34,762 bases of DNA from Thermoguttaceae bacterium (GTDB lineage Bacteria; Planctomycetota; Planctomycetia; Pirellulales; Thermoguttaceae). Position 1 is the stretch's first letter. Each line of letters begins with the position of its first letter. Below are positions 24,741-32,751 of this stretch, in pieces. The translations under genes were made by a program, and so were the position numbers. The notes beneath the pieces were generated by a model, which saw only the letters and a program-made list of their open reading frames with translations, did no database searches and was not told the DNA's origin. The stretch lies in assembly GCA_017550965.1 (NCBI GenBank), contig JAFZNK010000100.1:1-34762 (forward strand), given 5' to 3'.

Positions 24741-25128
24741 CCCCCGTCGCGAGCGAATTTTTGCTTGCAAATTTTGTTAAAATAGATAAACTATATCAGT
24801 ATAGTTCCGCTTGTCCGCAAGCGATTGTCAGAGCGAAGCGCTCTGCGAAACGGAACGTCGACGCGCAATCGGCCGACGTTTCCGCAAAGAAAGTGAAAAC
24901 GACGGGACGCGCGACGGCCCCAAACGCTTGTCGCGACGTTCCTTAACCAGCGTATATTGTCGCCTTCCGCCGTTGCGTTAACTTCATCCAGGCGCGCTTG
25001 TTCGCGCGGGGAAAATCAGATCGTCTCGCTTGTCGATTCGATTGAAAGGAAGAGCGCGCGCGGCGGAACGGATAGGATTTATTAGAAAGGCGTTTCGACA
25101 AAGACGTGTCGAAACGATCGAACGCCCA
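24741..25128. other. Hairpin-rich region after ptsI
   Basis: These 388 bp contain three hairpins in a row: CGCTTG/CAAGCG (24808-24813, 24818-24823), CAGAGCG/CGCTCTG (24829-24835, 24839-24845), and a CGGAACGTCG/CGACGTTTCCG pair with one bulge between about 24850 and 24890. A weak promoter (TTGCAA, 16 bp, TAAACT, 24765-24792) would transcribe this region. It may be a small structured RNA or only the leader of the next gene. No protein gene is supported. Confidence 0.5.
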
Positions 25129-25764
25129 ATGGCTCGTCGGCGATACAGGCTGCGATTTAGCAAGCGCGGCAATTTGCGTTTCATAGGACATCGCGATCTT
25201 TTGCGCGCTATGGAACGAATTATGCGCCGCGCCGAATTGCCGCTCGCCAAGTCGCAGGGATTTCACCCTAAGCCGAGAGTAAGTTATCTTTCGGCGCTCC
25301 CCCTGGGTTTTTCCAGCGACGACGAGGCGATGGAATTGATTTTAGAAGAAGACTGGCCTTCGGAAGTTCTTTTGCAAAAGCTCAACGACTCAAGCGTCGA
25401 GGGGCTCGATTTTCTCCGAGCGGTCCCTCTGGAAGAAGGCGCGCCGAAACAACAGGCGCACGCGTTCTCCTACGACATGACCGTTCCTGAAGAACTCGCC
25501 GAAGGGCTCGACCGCAAAATCGCGGACTTTATGAGCGCGCAGACCGTGGAAGTCGTCAAAGCCAACGGCAAGCCGGTCGACGCGCGCGCACCCGTCAAAG
25601 AACTGGCGCTCGACGGCTCGACGCTCCGACTCGTCTTATCGGCGCAGTCGGGTCCGGAAGCCGGCGCGCGCGAGATTCTCGCGTGTTTGGGTCTTGACGA
25701 AGCTCTTTTTCGAACGATCTTTCCCAATCGCAATCGCACGTATATCGTAGACGAACTGAACTGA
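25129..25764 (+). CDS. Radical-SAM-linked protein of the DUF2344 (TIGR03936) family
   Basis: The 211-residue product starts MARRRYRLRFSKRGNLRFIG and contains the family core HRDLLRAMERIMRRAELPLA, SQGFHPKPRVSYLSALPLG and a C-terminal region ending NRNRTYIVDELN. In other bacteria this domain is fused to, or encoded beside, a radical SAM protein of the TIGR03960 type; its reaction is unknown. Here the radical SAM partner is absent from the window and the domain stands alone. The start at 25129 fits homologue N-termini, but no clear Shine-Dalgarno is visible, and an upstream TTG at 25030 in the same frame would add 33 very basic residues. rng follows after 41 bp, keeping the known order DUF2344-rng-rplU. 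Confidence 0.82.
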   Translation: MARRRYRLRFSKRGNLRFIGHRDLLRAMERIMRRAELPLAKSQGFHPKPRVSYLSALPLGFSSDDEAMELILEEDWPSEVLLQKLNDSSVEGLDFLRAVPLEEGAPKQQAHAFSYDMTVPEELAEGLDRKIADFMSAQTVEVVKANGKPVDARAPVKELALDGSTLRLVLSAQSGPEAGAREILACLGLDEALFRTIFPNRNRTYIVDELN

Positions 25765-25805
25765 CTCTGCGTCTGGGCGCCATTACCGTCGAGAAAGATT
25801 ATTTC

Positions 25806-27395
25806 ATGTCTCAAAAGATGTTGATCAACGCGCGACAGCCGGAAGAATACCGGATCGCCGTGGTGGAAGACGACGCTCTCGAAGAGCTGTACGTCGAACG
25901 AACGACAAACGAAAATTACGTCGGAAATATCTACAAAGGCGTAATCGTCAATATCGAACAAAGCATCCAGGCGGCGTTTGTCGACTTCGGCGTCGGAAGG
26001 AACGGGTTCCTTCATATCAGCGACGTCGAGCCGCACTATTTCAAACAGGCCTCTAATTTCGTTCCTCCGCGAGAAGACGAACGAAGTCGCTACGACCGCC
26101 GACGCAACGACGACGATTTTTGCGATTACGGCCGTCCGCGCGTCAAGCCGCCGATTCAGGACGTCTTTCAAAAAGGGGACGAAGTCGTCGTCCAGGTCAT
26201 TAAAGAAGGAATCGGGACCAAAGGCCCAACGCTCTCGACCTATATCAGCATTCCCGGCCGCTATCTCGTCTTAATGCCGCATCTCAATCATGTCGGCGTG
26301 TCGCGAAAAATCGAATCGGACGGCGCCCGACGCAAGTTGCGCGCCCTTCTGGAAGAGCTCAATCCGCCTCAGGGGCTTGGGTTCATCGTTCGCACCGCCG
26401 GCGCGGACCGAACGCGTAAAGAACTCGCGCTCGACCTGGCGTATTTGATGCGGCTGTGGAAATCGATTGTGCGCCGTATTAAGAACTTGCCCGGCCCGGT
26501 GGGCATCTACGAAGAAAGCGACATGATCATTCGGACGATTCGCGACGCCTTTACGTCCGCCGTCGACGAAATCATCGTCGACGAGCGCGAAGCGTTCGAG
26601 CGCGCAAGCGAATTTCTGCGCGTCATGATGCCGCGCTACGCCGACCGAATTTCGTATTACGACGGCCGCGAGCCGCTCTTTGCGAAATACGACGTCGACA
26701 AGGAAATCGCCAAAATCAACAGCCGAAAAGTCGCGCTTAAAGACGGCGGTTCGATCGTCATCGACCAGGCCGAAGCGCTCGTCGCCATCGACGTCAACAG
26801 CGGCAGTTTTCGCGCCAACGACTCGCCTGAAGAAACCGCGTTCCAGGTGAATTTGCGCGCCGCCAAAGAAATCGCGCGTCAAATTCGGCTCCGCGATCTC
26901 GGGGGCGTCATCGTCAACGACTTCATCGATATGAACGACGAACGACATCGCCGCGCCGTCGAACGCACGTTGCGCGACGCGACGAAACGCGATCGGTCCA
27001 AGACGAAGATTCTCCGAACAAGCCCGTTCGGCCTCATTGAAATGACGCGCCAACGCGTTCGACCGGGGCTCAAGCGAAGCGTCTATCGCGAATGCCCGTG
27101 TTGCAAAGGCGGCGGGGCGATTAAGTCGGTCGAGAGCATGGCGCTGGAAATCATTCGGCTCCTGACGCTCGCCGGACAAGAACCGCGCGCGAAGCAAATT
27201 GTCGTCGGCGTCGCGGAAGAAGTCGCCGAATACATGAACAATAAGAAACGCGGTCAACTCGCTCAAATCGAGTCGGAATCGAACGTCTCCGTCATTTTGA
27301 AAAGCGTTTCGAACGTCTGGCCCGAACATATTGAAATCGAGCTCTTCGACGAACTGGGCAAAAAAGTCAATTTCAAGGAGGGGGGCGCTTCTTGA
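25806..27395 (+). CDS. rng: Ribonuclease E/G family endoribonuclease
   Basis: RNase G/E cleaves single-stranded RNA and processes rRNA and mRNA. The 529-residue product has the S1 domain (YVGNIYKGVIVNIEQSIQAA, then FVDFGVGRNGFLHISDV) interrupted by a charged insertion at about 88-115 rich in Arg and Asp, the catalytic Mg ligands D329 (ALVAIDVNSG) and D372 (VIVNDFIDM), and the zinc-link cysteines in RECPCCKGGG. It ends soon after the small domain and lacks the long scaffold tail of RNase E, so it is the short G-type. The insertion in the S1 domain also occurs in some homologues. The ATG at 25806 has only a weak purine-rich stretch upstream. It lies between the DUF2344 gene and rplU, and the rplU promoter overlaps its stop codon. 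Confidence 0.94.
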   Translation: MSQKMLINARQPEEYRIAVVEDDALEELYVERTTNENYVGNIYKGVIVNIEQSIQAAFVDFGVGRNGFLHISDVEPHYFKQASNFVPPREDERSRYDRRRNDDDFCDYGRPRVKPPIQDVFQKGDEVVVQVIKEGIGTKGPTLSTYISIPGRYLVLMPHLNHVGVSRKIESDGARRKLRALLEELNPPQGLGFIVRTAGADRTRKELALDLAYLMRLWKSIVRRIKNLPGPVGIYEESDMIIRTIRDAFTSAVDEIIVDEREAFERASEFLRVMMPRYADRISYYDGREPLFAKYDVDKEIAKINSRKVALKDGGSIVIDQAEALVAIDVNSGSFRANDSPEETAFQVNLRAAKEIARQIRLRDLGGVIVNDFIDMNDERHRRAVERTLRDATKRDRSKTKILRTSPFGLIEMTRQRVRPGLKRSVYRECPCCKGGGAIKSVESMALEIIRLLTLAGQEPRAKQIVVGVAEEVAEYMNNKKRGQLAQIESESNVSVILKSVSNVWPEHIEIELFDELGKKVNFKEGGAS

Positions 27396-27410
27396 AAACG
27401 CCAAAGAGCG

Positions 27411-27654
27411 TATAATCGCCCCGTTATTTTGTGATCGTTCCCTCGCGCCGCTTGGCTCCGCCGAGAAGGTTCCAGGGTTCCCAAAAGCAACGTCCGGCAA
27501 CAAGCGTCGATTTTCGACGCGCCTAACGCCTGAGACGTTCCCGAGCCGCATGGCTCGGCTGTGTTTTACGCCTGAATTGGGAATAAAACGAAGGCGTAAG
27601 CGTCGGATTCGTCCGGCGATAAGTTAGGTTTTTTATCGAAAAAGGATTAGAAAC
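27411..27654 (+). promoter_or_regulatory. rplU promoter (-10) and structured leader
   Basis: A perfect TATAAT at 27411-27416 lies just after the rng stop, with a weak -35. The leader of about 230 nt holds three hairpins: GCGTCGA/TCGACGC (27504-27510, 27514-27520), CCGAGCC/GGCTCGG (27541-27547, 27552-27558) and TTACGCC/GGCGTAA (27566-27572, 27593-27599). Ribosomal protein genes are often controlled by such leaders; this one does not match a leader I recognise. Confidence 0.55.
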
Positions 27655-28059
27655 ATGTACGCTATTGTCAAAGACGGCGGACGTCAGTACAAATGCGAAG
27701 TCGGGCGCAAGATGTTCCTTGAACTGCGCGAAGTTGAAGCCGGCGCCACCCTCGAACTCGACCAGGTTCTTCTTATCTCGAGAGAAGTCGAGACCAAAGA
27801 TGAAGACGGCAAAACCAAAACGGAGCAAGTCGTTACGGTCGGGCAGCCGACGATCGAAGGCGCGAAGGTCGTTTGCGAAGTCATGACGCGAGAAGTCGAA
27901 GTCAAAGACGAAAACGGCAAAACGAAAAAAGTCGAAACGACTGAATTCAAAGGCCCCAAGGTCGTGATTCGCTGGTTCCGTCGACGCAAGAACAGCCGCA
28001 AAAAGAACGGTCACCGCCAGACGTACATCCAGGTCGAAGTCAAAGAGATTGTCGGTTGA
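27655..28059 (+). CDS. rplU: 50S ribosomal protein bL21, with two charged insertions
   Basis: The 134-residue product has the bL21 frame: MYAIVKDGGRQYKCEVGRKM at the start, LELDQVLLIS, VGQPTIEGAKV, then the rRNA-binding end FRRRKNSRKKNGHRQTYIQV. Typical bL21 is about 103 residues. The excess is two related inserts, TKDEDGKTKTEQ (about 48-59) and VKDENGKTKKVETTEFKG (about 83-100), both Lys/Asp/Glu-rich and sharing the KDExGKTK core. AGGA lies 8 bases before the ATG. It has its own promoter and a long leader. The bL27 gene rpmA, usually next, does not follow; a bidirectional terminator does. Confidence 0.95.
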   Translation: MYAIVKDGGRQYKCEVGRKMFLELREVEAGATLELDQVLLISREVETKDEDGKTKTEQVVTVGQPTIEGAKVVCEVMTREVEVKDENGKTKKVETTEFKGPKVVIRWFRRRKNSRKKNGHRQTYIQVEVKEIVG

Positions 28060-28098
28060 TTTGACTTTCGACAGAGCGCGGAAACGCGTCGTCGATAA

Positions 28099-28146
28099 AA
28101 ACAAAAAGAGCAAAAGCGTTGAAAAGCGTTTTTGCTCTTTTTGTTT
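28099..28146. terminator. Bidirectional terminator between rplU and the convergent gene
   Basis: Arms 28099-28115 and 28130-28146 pair over 17 bp around a 14-nt loop. Both strands carry T-rich tails, so it can end rplU on the plus strand and the gene at 28239-29318 on the minus strand. Confidence 0.88.
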
Positions 28147-28238
28147 GCGAAGGACGCGTTGACCGACGAAAAACCGTCGGCGCCGAGTCCGTTAACGACG
28201 CGGCGTTCTCAAACAGTCCGGCGTTGGAAAATTCGGTC

Positions 28239-29318
28239 CTACTTATAAGGAACGCGGTCCAGAAGCGCGCAGGCGGCGATCTCTCCCAACGTTTTCGCGC
28301 GGGCGGAAGAATTGCCCGTCAGCGGTCCGGCTCTCTCGTTTTGCGAAGAAACATACGATCGGCGCATAAAACAGTACTCGCGCAACGCCTTCAATTCTTG
28401 AACTTCTTTCGAGGTCAATGAAGAAGATTTTTCCAGGGACGCGACGTCCTCTAAAAAGGCGAGCGTTACGGAATCGTCCAACTGCTCGGGAATTATAGAG
28501 GAAAACGGGTAGATCGGAGATTCGAGCGGCGGAGCGCCCTTTCGAGATAAATAATCCAAATCGGACCAACCGCCGTCCGGAGAATTGGGATTGCGCGCCT
28601 CGGACCATTCGTCCCAGGGAACAGTCGGGTCAAGCCTCGTTTTCATCAGTTCGACACAACGGCCGATACTGGCGAACCAATTGTCTTTTAATTCCGACTC
28701 GCTCGTTTCGACGGCAGGAAACGCGATCTCTTTGGAGTCGCGATACTTCCCGACAAACTTCTCCAATCGCCGCCAGGTTCTTTTGGAAATCGACCGGTCG
28801 GGACGATAAATTGGAAAACACGCCGCCCAGTTTCGCAATTGTTCATCCGCATAGAAATCGCGAGGATAAAGAGCGACTCGTTCGTCGTTTGCGTTTCCGA
28901 GCCTCGAGACGTATTGAGCGGGACGAGAACGGCGCGTTCGTTCAAAAAGACAAATCGCCGTTAGAACCATGGCCTTTTCTTTAGGATTCAGTTCGTCGAT
29001 TCGCGCGACGCATTCGTCGATCTCAGGCAAAGTCGCCGCGCAGGCGCGCTCTTTAAATCGATAAACCGGTTGAAATCGCTCGAACGTCAATTCGTAGCGG
29101 ATTTCCCAAATCGATTCTTTCCCAAGAAGAACGTAGTCGACGGGGAAAACCTCTATTTGCGCCGCCTCCGTCCGAATCTCGTTAAACAAACCGTCGTTTT
29201 TAACCTCATGGCGCGCGAGCGACGCTTTTCCCGCCGCCCATACCGCGCAACCGAGAATAAGGACTGCGAACAAAGCCGCAAGCGGGACGCGTTTAAGCTT
29301 AGAGAGACGCGGCGTCAT
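28239..29318 (-). CDS. Hypothetical protein with N-terminal membrane anchor
   Basis: The 359-residue product has a basic N-terminus and one hydrophobic segment (VPLAALFAVLILGCAVWAAG, about residues 11-30), then a soluble region rich in charged residues and helices. It could be a membrane anchor or an uncleaved signal. The soluble part has several Trp and Pro patches (DPTVPWDEWSEARN, NSPDGGWSDLDYLSRKG) and no motif I recognise. The ATG at 29318 has GGAG 8 bases upstream. It converges on rplU across a shared terminator and has its own promoter candidate (29366-29394). Codon use is like its neighbours but with more TCG and GAA. Function unknown. Confidence 0.72.
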   Translation of the reverse strand: MTPRLSKLKRVPLAALFAVLILGCAVWAAGKASLARHEVKNDGLFNEIRTEAAQIEVFPVDYVLLGKESIWEIRYELTFERFQPVYRFKERACAATLPEIDECVARIDELNPKEKAMVLTAICLFERTRRSRPAQYVSRLGNANDERVALYPRDFYADEQLRNWAACFPIYRPDRSISKRTWRRLEKFVGKYRDSKEIAFPAVETSESELKDNWFASIGRCVELMKTRLDPTVPWDEWSEARNPNSPDGGWSDLDYLSRKGAPPLESPIYPFSSIIPEQLDDSVTLAFLEDVASLEKSSSLTSKEVQELKALREYCFMRRSYVSSQNERAGPLTGNSSARAKTLGEIAACALLDRVPYK

Positions 29319-29365
29319 TGATCATTCTCCATAAAAATTGTTGAAAAACGGCTCGAGACGGCTTC

Positions 29366-29394
29366 AATCTAACAGCGACGACAAAATTAATCAA
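29366..29394 (-). promoter_or_regulatory. Candidate promoter for the membrane-anchored hypothetical gene
   Basis: On the minus strand TTGATT, a 17-bp spacer and TAGATT lie about 50 bp before the ATG at 29318. Both elements have moderate consensus match. Confidence 0.42.
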
Positions 29395-29619
29395 GCGGAC
29401 GACAAAATAAACGGCAAATAAATAACGGGACAAATCAACCAACAACATATGCAAGCTGTCAAATAACAATGTTTAAATAAATATTTTTGAATAAGCGATA
29501 CAACAAACAAGCCGCGTCGACGGCTCGCGGAGCTTTCGCGCCGATATTTATTCAGGCGTTATCGCTGTGTTTTGGGGACGGTCAAACTCGACGCGCAGGC
29601 GCCGTCGCGACCGTCGGAC

Positions 29620-29648
29620 TTGAAATCAAGGAATCGCGCTGTTACAAT
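29620..29648 (+). promoter_or_regulatory. Promoter for the BNR-repeat protein gene
   Basis: TTGAAA, a 17-bp spacer and TACAAT lie about 70 bp before the ATG at 29720. Confidence 0.65.
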
Positions 29649-29719
29649 AGGATCGTCGCGAAGCGGACGTTCGCTTCGTTGATTTAACGTTCGCCCCTAT
29701 TGTTGTTTGCGAGGCTCCT

Positions 29720-30901
29720 ATGAAAAATCCGCTTGCTTTTCTCGTTTTCGCGTTGTTTCTGACGCCGTTGGCCGCGACTATTGCTCAAGAGTCGGTCGAT
29801 CCGCTCGCGCCGCCGGACGTGTTGCGCCCGGTTCCCGAAAAATACTCGGAGGAAAACCGCGTCTTTCAGGGAATCGCCAGTCTGGAAGTCGCCGCGGACG
29901 GCGGACTTTGGGCGTGCTGGTACTCGGGCGGAACGGGCGAAGACGCTCAAAACTACGTCCTTCTGGCGTATAGCGGCGATCAGGGCGAAACGTGGTCGAA
30001 GCCGATTTTCGCAATCGATCCGGCGGGAATCGTTCGCGCGTTCGATTCGACGTTATGGTCGGACCCCGACGGCAAGTTGTGGATCTTCTGGTCGCAGGGC
30101 GAAGAAAACAAAGCGATTCCCGAAAGCATTTGGGACGGACGCGTCGGCGTCTGGGCGATGACGACGTCGGAGCCGGAAAAGGGCGTCGACGCGCAATGGT
30201 CGGCCCCAAGACGCTTGTGCAACGGGATCATGATGTGCAAGCCGATCGCCGACTCCAAAGGCCGCTGGCTCTTCCCCGTCGCCATATGGCGCTTCGACTC
30301 CAAATATAAAATCGACGAGAAACTGCGCGGCGCCAACGTTTACGTCTCGACCGACAAAGGCGCGACGCTCGACAATTACGGACGCGTCTACGTGCCCGCG
30401 GAAGTTTCCACCTACGACGAACACAATATCGTCGAGAAAAAAGACGGCTCCTTCTGGATCCTCAATCGAACGCTCCGCGGAATTGGCGAATCGCATTCGA
30501 CCGACGGCGGCATGACGTGGTCGGAATTCCAACCCTCGACGATCAAACACACGTCCTCGCGATTCTTTGTGAGACGCCTGAAATCGGGCGCGCTCCTGCT
30601 GGTCAAAAACGGCCCGATCGATCAGGACGTCGGACGTCAGCAAATGACGGCGTTTATTTCCGAAGACGACGGCCAGACGTGGCAGGGCGGGCTGGTTCTC
30701 GACGAACGCAATCAGGTCTCGTATCCCGACGGGGGCCAGAACGCCGACGGAACGATCTTTATTATTTACGACTTCGAGAGATACGATTCCAAAGAAATTT
30801 ACGTCGCGCGATTTACCGAAGAGGACGTCAAGGCGGGCAAGATCGTGTCGGAGACGGGCAAACTCCGGCTGCTCGTCAACAAAGCGACGGGCAAGAGGTA
30901 G
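29720..30901 (+). CDS. Secreted BNR-repeat protein, sialidase-like
   Basis: The 393-residue product has a Sec signal (KNPLAFLVFALFLTPLAATI, cleavage expected near AQES) and a six-bladed propeller pattern of the sialidase superfamily. BNR boxes are visible as YSGDQGETW (84-92), HSTDGGMTW (259-267) and ISEDDGQTW (313-321), with a degenerate STDKGATL (210-217). The family is BNR_2-like, including exo-alpha-sialidases and many planctomycete proteins of unknown substrate. A catalytic Arg triad and Tyr/Glu pair could not be assigned by eye, so enzymatic activity is unproven. It may act on host or dietary glycans, in line with a gut habitat. GAGG lies 5 bases before the ATG. Its stop is 6 bp from the end of the convergent scpB, leaving no room for a terminator. 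Confidence 0.82.
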   Translation: MKNPLAFLVFALFLTPLAATIAQESVDPLAPPDVLRPVPEKYSEENRVFQGIASLEVAADGGLWACWYSGGTGEDAQNYVLLAYSGDQGETWSKPIFAIDPAGIVRAFDSTLWSDPDGKLWIFWSQGEENKAIPESIWDGRVGVWAMTTSEPEKGVDAQWSAPRRLCNGIMMCKPIADSKGRWLFPVAIWRFDSKYKIDEKLRGANVYVSTDKGATLDNYGRVYVPAEVSTYDEHNIVEKKDGSFWILNRTLRGIGESHSTDGGMTWSEFQPSTIKHTSSRFFVRRLKSGALLLVKNGPIDQDVGRQQMTAFISEDDGQTWQGGLVLDERNQVSYPDGGQNADGTIFIIYDFERYDSKEIYVARFTEEDVKAGKIVSETGKLRLLVNKATGKR

Positions 30902-30907
30902 GCGCTT

Positions 30908-31525
30908 CTATTCCTCTTGCGTTCCGTGGAGTTGATCCGCCGCCTTTTTATCGGCTTCCACGACGATCTCCGTCGCGTCGGAAACGTCGTCCTCGGTAAT
31001 CCACGGCTCCGCGCGGCGCGGCAAATCCTCGATTTTCATAAATCCGAACGTTTGCAAGAAGCGTTTGGTCGTTCCGTAGAGAAAAGGACGACCGAGTTCG
31101 TCGGAGCGTCCGACGATTTTAATTAAGCCTTGTTCAAGAAGTTGGCGCAACACGTCCCCGCAATGAACGCCGCGAATTCGTTCGACGTTCGCGCGCATCA
31201 CCGGCTGTTCGTACGCGACAATCGCGAGCGTTTCCATCGCGGAGTTCGTCAATTTCAAGTCGACGGGCGCGCCCTGCAGGCGAAAGAGCCACGGCGCAAA
31301 TTCCGGCAGCGTGCGAAGTTGAAAACCGCCCGCGACTTCGACGGCGCAAAACGCCGCGCCGTTGCGATTATAGCGTTCGTTTAATTTCCGGACTAAAGCG
31401 CGCGCGCGCGTTCCGTCGCCGACGTCCGCCAGTTGCGCCAATTTGCGACTTGCGATCGGTTCTTTCGCCGCAAAAAGAACCGCTTCGACGCGCGCGAGTT
31501 CTTCGCGAAGATCCGCGTTGGTCAT
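30908..31525 (-). CDS. scpB: Segregation and condensation protein B
   Basis: ScpB pairs with ScpA and SMC in the chromosome-condensing complex. The 205-residue product has the two winged-helix domains of the family: ELARVEAVLFAAKEPIASRK and LVRKLNERYN, then LTNSAMETLAIVAYEQPVMR, ERIRGVHCGDVLRQLLEQGL and GRSDELGRPFLYGTTKRFLQ. The C-terminal tail is acidic. GAGG lies 4 bases before the ATG, and the start is 6 bp after the stop of the upstream gene, so the two are coupled. ScpA and SMC are not in the window. In many genomes scpB sits beside scpA; here it follows an unknown acidic membrane protein instead. Confidence 0.94.
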   Translation of the reverse strand: MTNADLREELARVEAVLFAAKEPIASRKLAQLADVGDGTRARALVRKLNERYNRNGAAFCAVEVAGGFQLRTLPEFAPWLFRLQGAPVDLKLTNSAMETLAIVAYEQPVMRANVERIRGVHCGDVLRQLLEQGLIKIVGRSDELGRPFLYGTTKRFLQTFGFMKIEDLPRRAEPWITEDDVSDATEIVVEADKKAADQLHGTQEE

Positions 31526-31531
31526 CGCGCC

Positions 31532-32713
31532 TCAAAACCCCGACTTAATCGGACGCCCTTCGGCGTCGGGCGACTTGGTTTTTTGCAAGAGCGCCTGGGC
31601 GGCCTCTTCAGGGGTCGCGCCAAACGCTTCGTTAAAATACGCGCCTTCGGGGCTGCGCGTCATTCCCGTCGCGCGAAAGTTCTGGGCGTTCCAGCGTTCG
31701 ATATGCGCGCCCAGCAGACCTTGTCGGCGCAGTTCCATCTGGGCCGTCTGAACGCTCTGCGTTTCCTCGGGGGACAATTCCCTTCTCTGCGCGTCGGCGT
31801 CGCCGACTTCGCTTCTCTTCGACGCGGCGCGCTCTTCTTCGGAGCCCGGCGCGACGCTCTTGGGCGCGTTATACTCGGCGGGAGCGACGCCGGTTCCGGC
31901 GTTCGGAGAGCGTTCGTAATTCACCGGCGCGACGTCGCGTTCGGCGACGTTGGAAGACGCGGCCGACGCGCGCCCGGCGACCGAAGCCGCGACGGCGGCG
32001 TCGGAAAACGAATTGGGCGAAAACCCTTCTTTCGCGTCGACGATCTTCGCGGCGCGCGCGAAATATTTCGACGACGCTTCTGGCGCCTGCAAGATGTTCG
32101 CCGCCTGCGCGAAGACGCGCGATTTCGGCTTACGCGCCTCGTTTGGATTGGCGACGGGCGGCTCGGGCGCGACTTGTTCTTCAACGGGCGCCGGCTCGTC
32201 GATTTCTTCGACTTCTTCAACTCCTTCGTCGGGAATCGGCGATTCGAGAAGTTCGTCGACCGACGGTTCCTCCGGGAGATCGGGAAGAGCTTGCGGCTCG
32301 TCGACGTCAAACGCGTCGAGGGTCGAGTCGGAGGGAGCGCTTTCCGATTCGTATTCGAGCGGTTCTTCTATATACCCTAACTCGCGTCCGTCCGGAACGT
32401 TAAGCTCTTCGGTCAGCGGGTCGGACAAATCGAGTTTTTCGAGCGGTTCTTCCGTGGAGAACGTCTTTGGCGTCGCGGGCGGAGCCGGCTCCGCCTTGAC
32501 CTCGACGATCGACTCGGTCGTCAGGAACCGCCGCGCGTTGAGAAACTCTTTGACCGCGTCCCAACTGGAGAATTTCGGCGCGACAAAGACGGCGGCCGCC
32601 AGCGCGACAAGCGAAAAGCACGCCGTAAAAACGCGCAACTTATGACTGACGGAAGCGGTTCGCAGCGCTTCGGCGATCTCGTTGGAACTGTTGACGTCGC
32701 GTTTGGCGTCCAT
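31532..32713 (-). CDS. Hypothetical acidic, membrane-anchored protein
   Basis: The 393-residue product has a short cytoplasmic N-terminus, one membrane helix at about 28-46 (FTACFSLVALAAAVFVAP) and a long extracytoplasmic region. Residues about 70-190 are very acidic and Pro-rich (EEPLEKLDLSDPLTEELNVP, EEVEEIDEPAPVEEQVAPEP), and residues 190-310 are Ala/Ser-rich. A compact C-terminal part (about 310-393) looks folded: SVQTAQMELRRQGLLGAHIE, then FGATPEEAAQALLQKT. The ATG at 32713 has AAGGA 9 bases upstream. It lies between a TPR lipoprotein and scpB on the same strand. The single anchor with an extended acidic linker suggests an envelope-spanning role, but I recognise no family. Confidence 0.72.
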   Translation of the reverse strand: MDAKRDVNSSNEIAEALRTASVSHKLRVFTACFSLVALAAAVFVAPKFSSWDAVKEFLNARRFLTTESIVEVKAEPAPPATPKTFSTEEPLEKLDLSDPLTEELNVPDGRELGYIEEPLEYESESAPSDSTLDAFDVDEPQALPDLPEEPSVDELLESPIPDEGVEEVEEIDEPAPVEEQVAPEPPVANPNEARKPKSRVFAQAANILQAPEASSKYFARAAKIVDAKEGFSPNSFSDAAVAASVAGRASAASSNVAERDVAPVNYERSPNAGTGVAPAEYNAPKSVAPGSEEERAASKRSEVGDADAQRRELSPEETQSVQTAQMELRRQGLLGAHIERWNAQNFRATGMTRSPEGAYFNEAFGATPEEAAQALLQKTKSPDAEGRPIKSGF

Positions 32714-32751
32714 AGGCGTAAGTCCTTTCGTAAAAAAGGGGGACAGGCGCG

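Larger units (their letters stand above)
29319..29719. other. AT-rich divergent intergenic region
   Basis: The 401 bp between divergent genes include a markedly AT-rich block (about 29385-29500) unlike the surrounding DNA. Promoters are proposed at 29366-29394 (minus) and 29620-29648 (plus). A further TTGACA on the minus strand near 29456-29461 lacks a good -10. No gene is seen. Confidence 0.55.

Noticed and set aside
23418..24770. A 450-codon minus-strand frame antisense to ptsI
   Set aside because: It is a composition artefact; the ptsI motifs on the plus strand are unambiguous.
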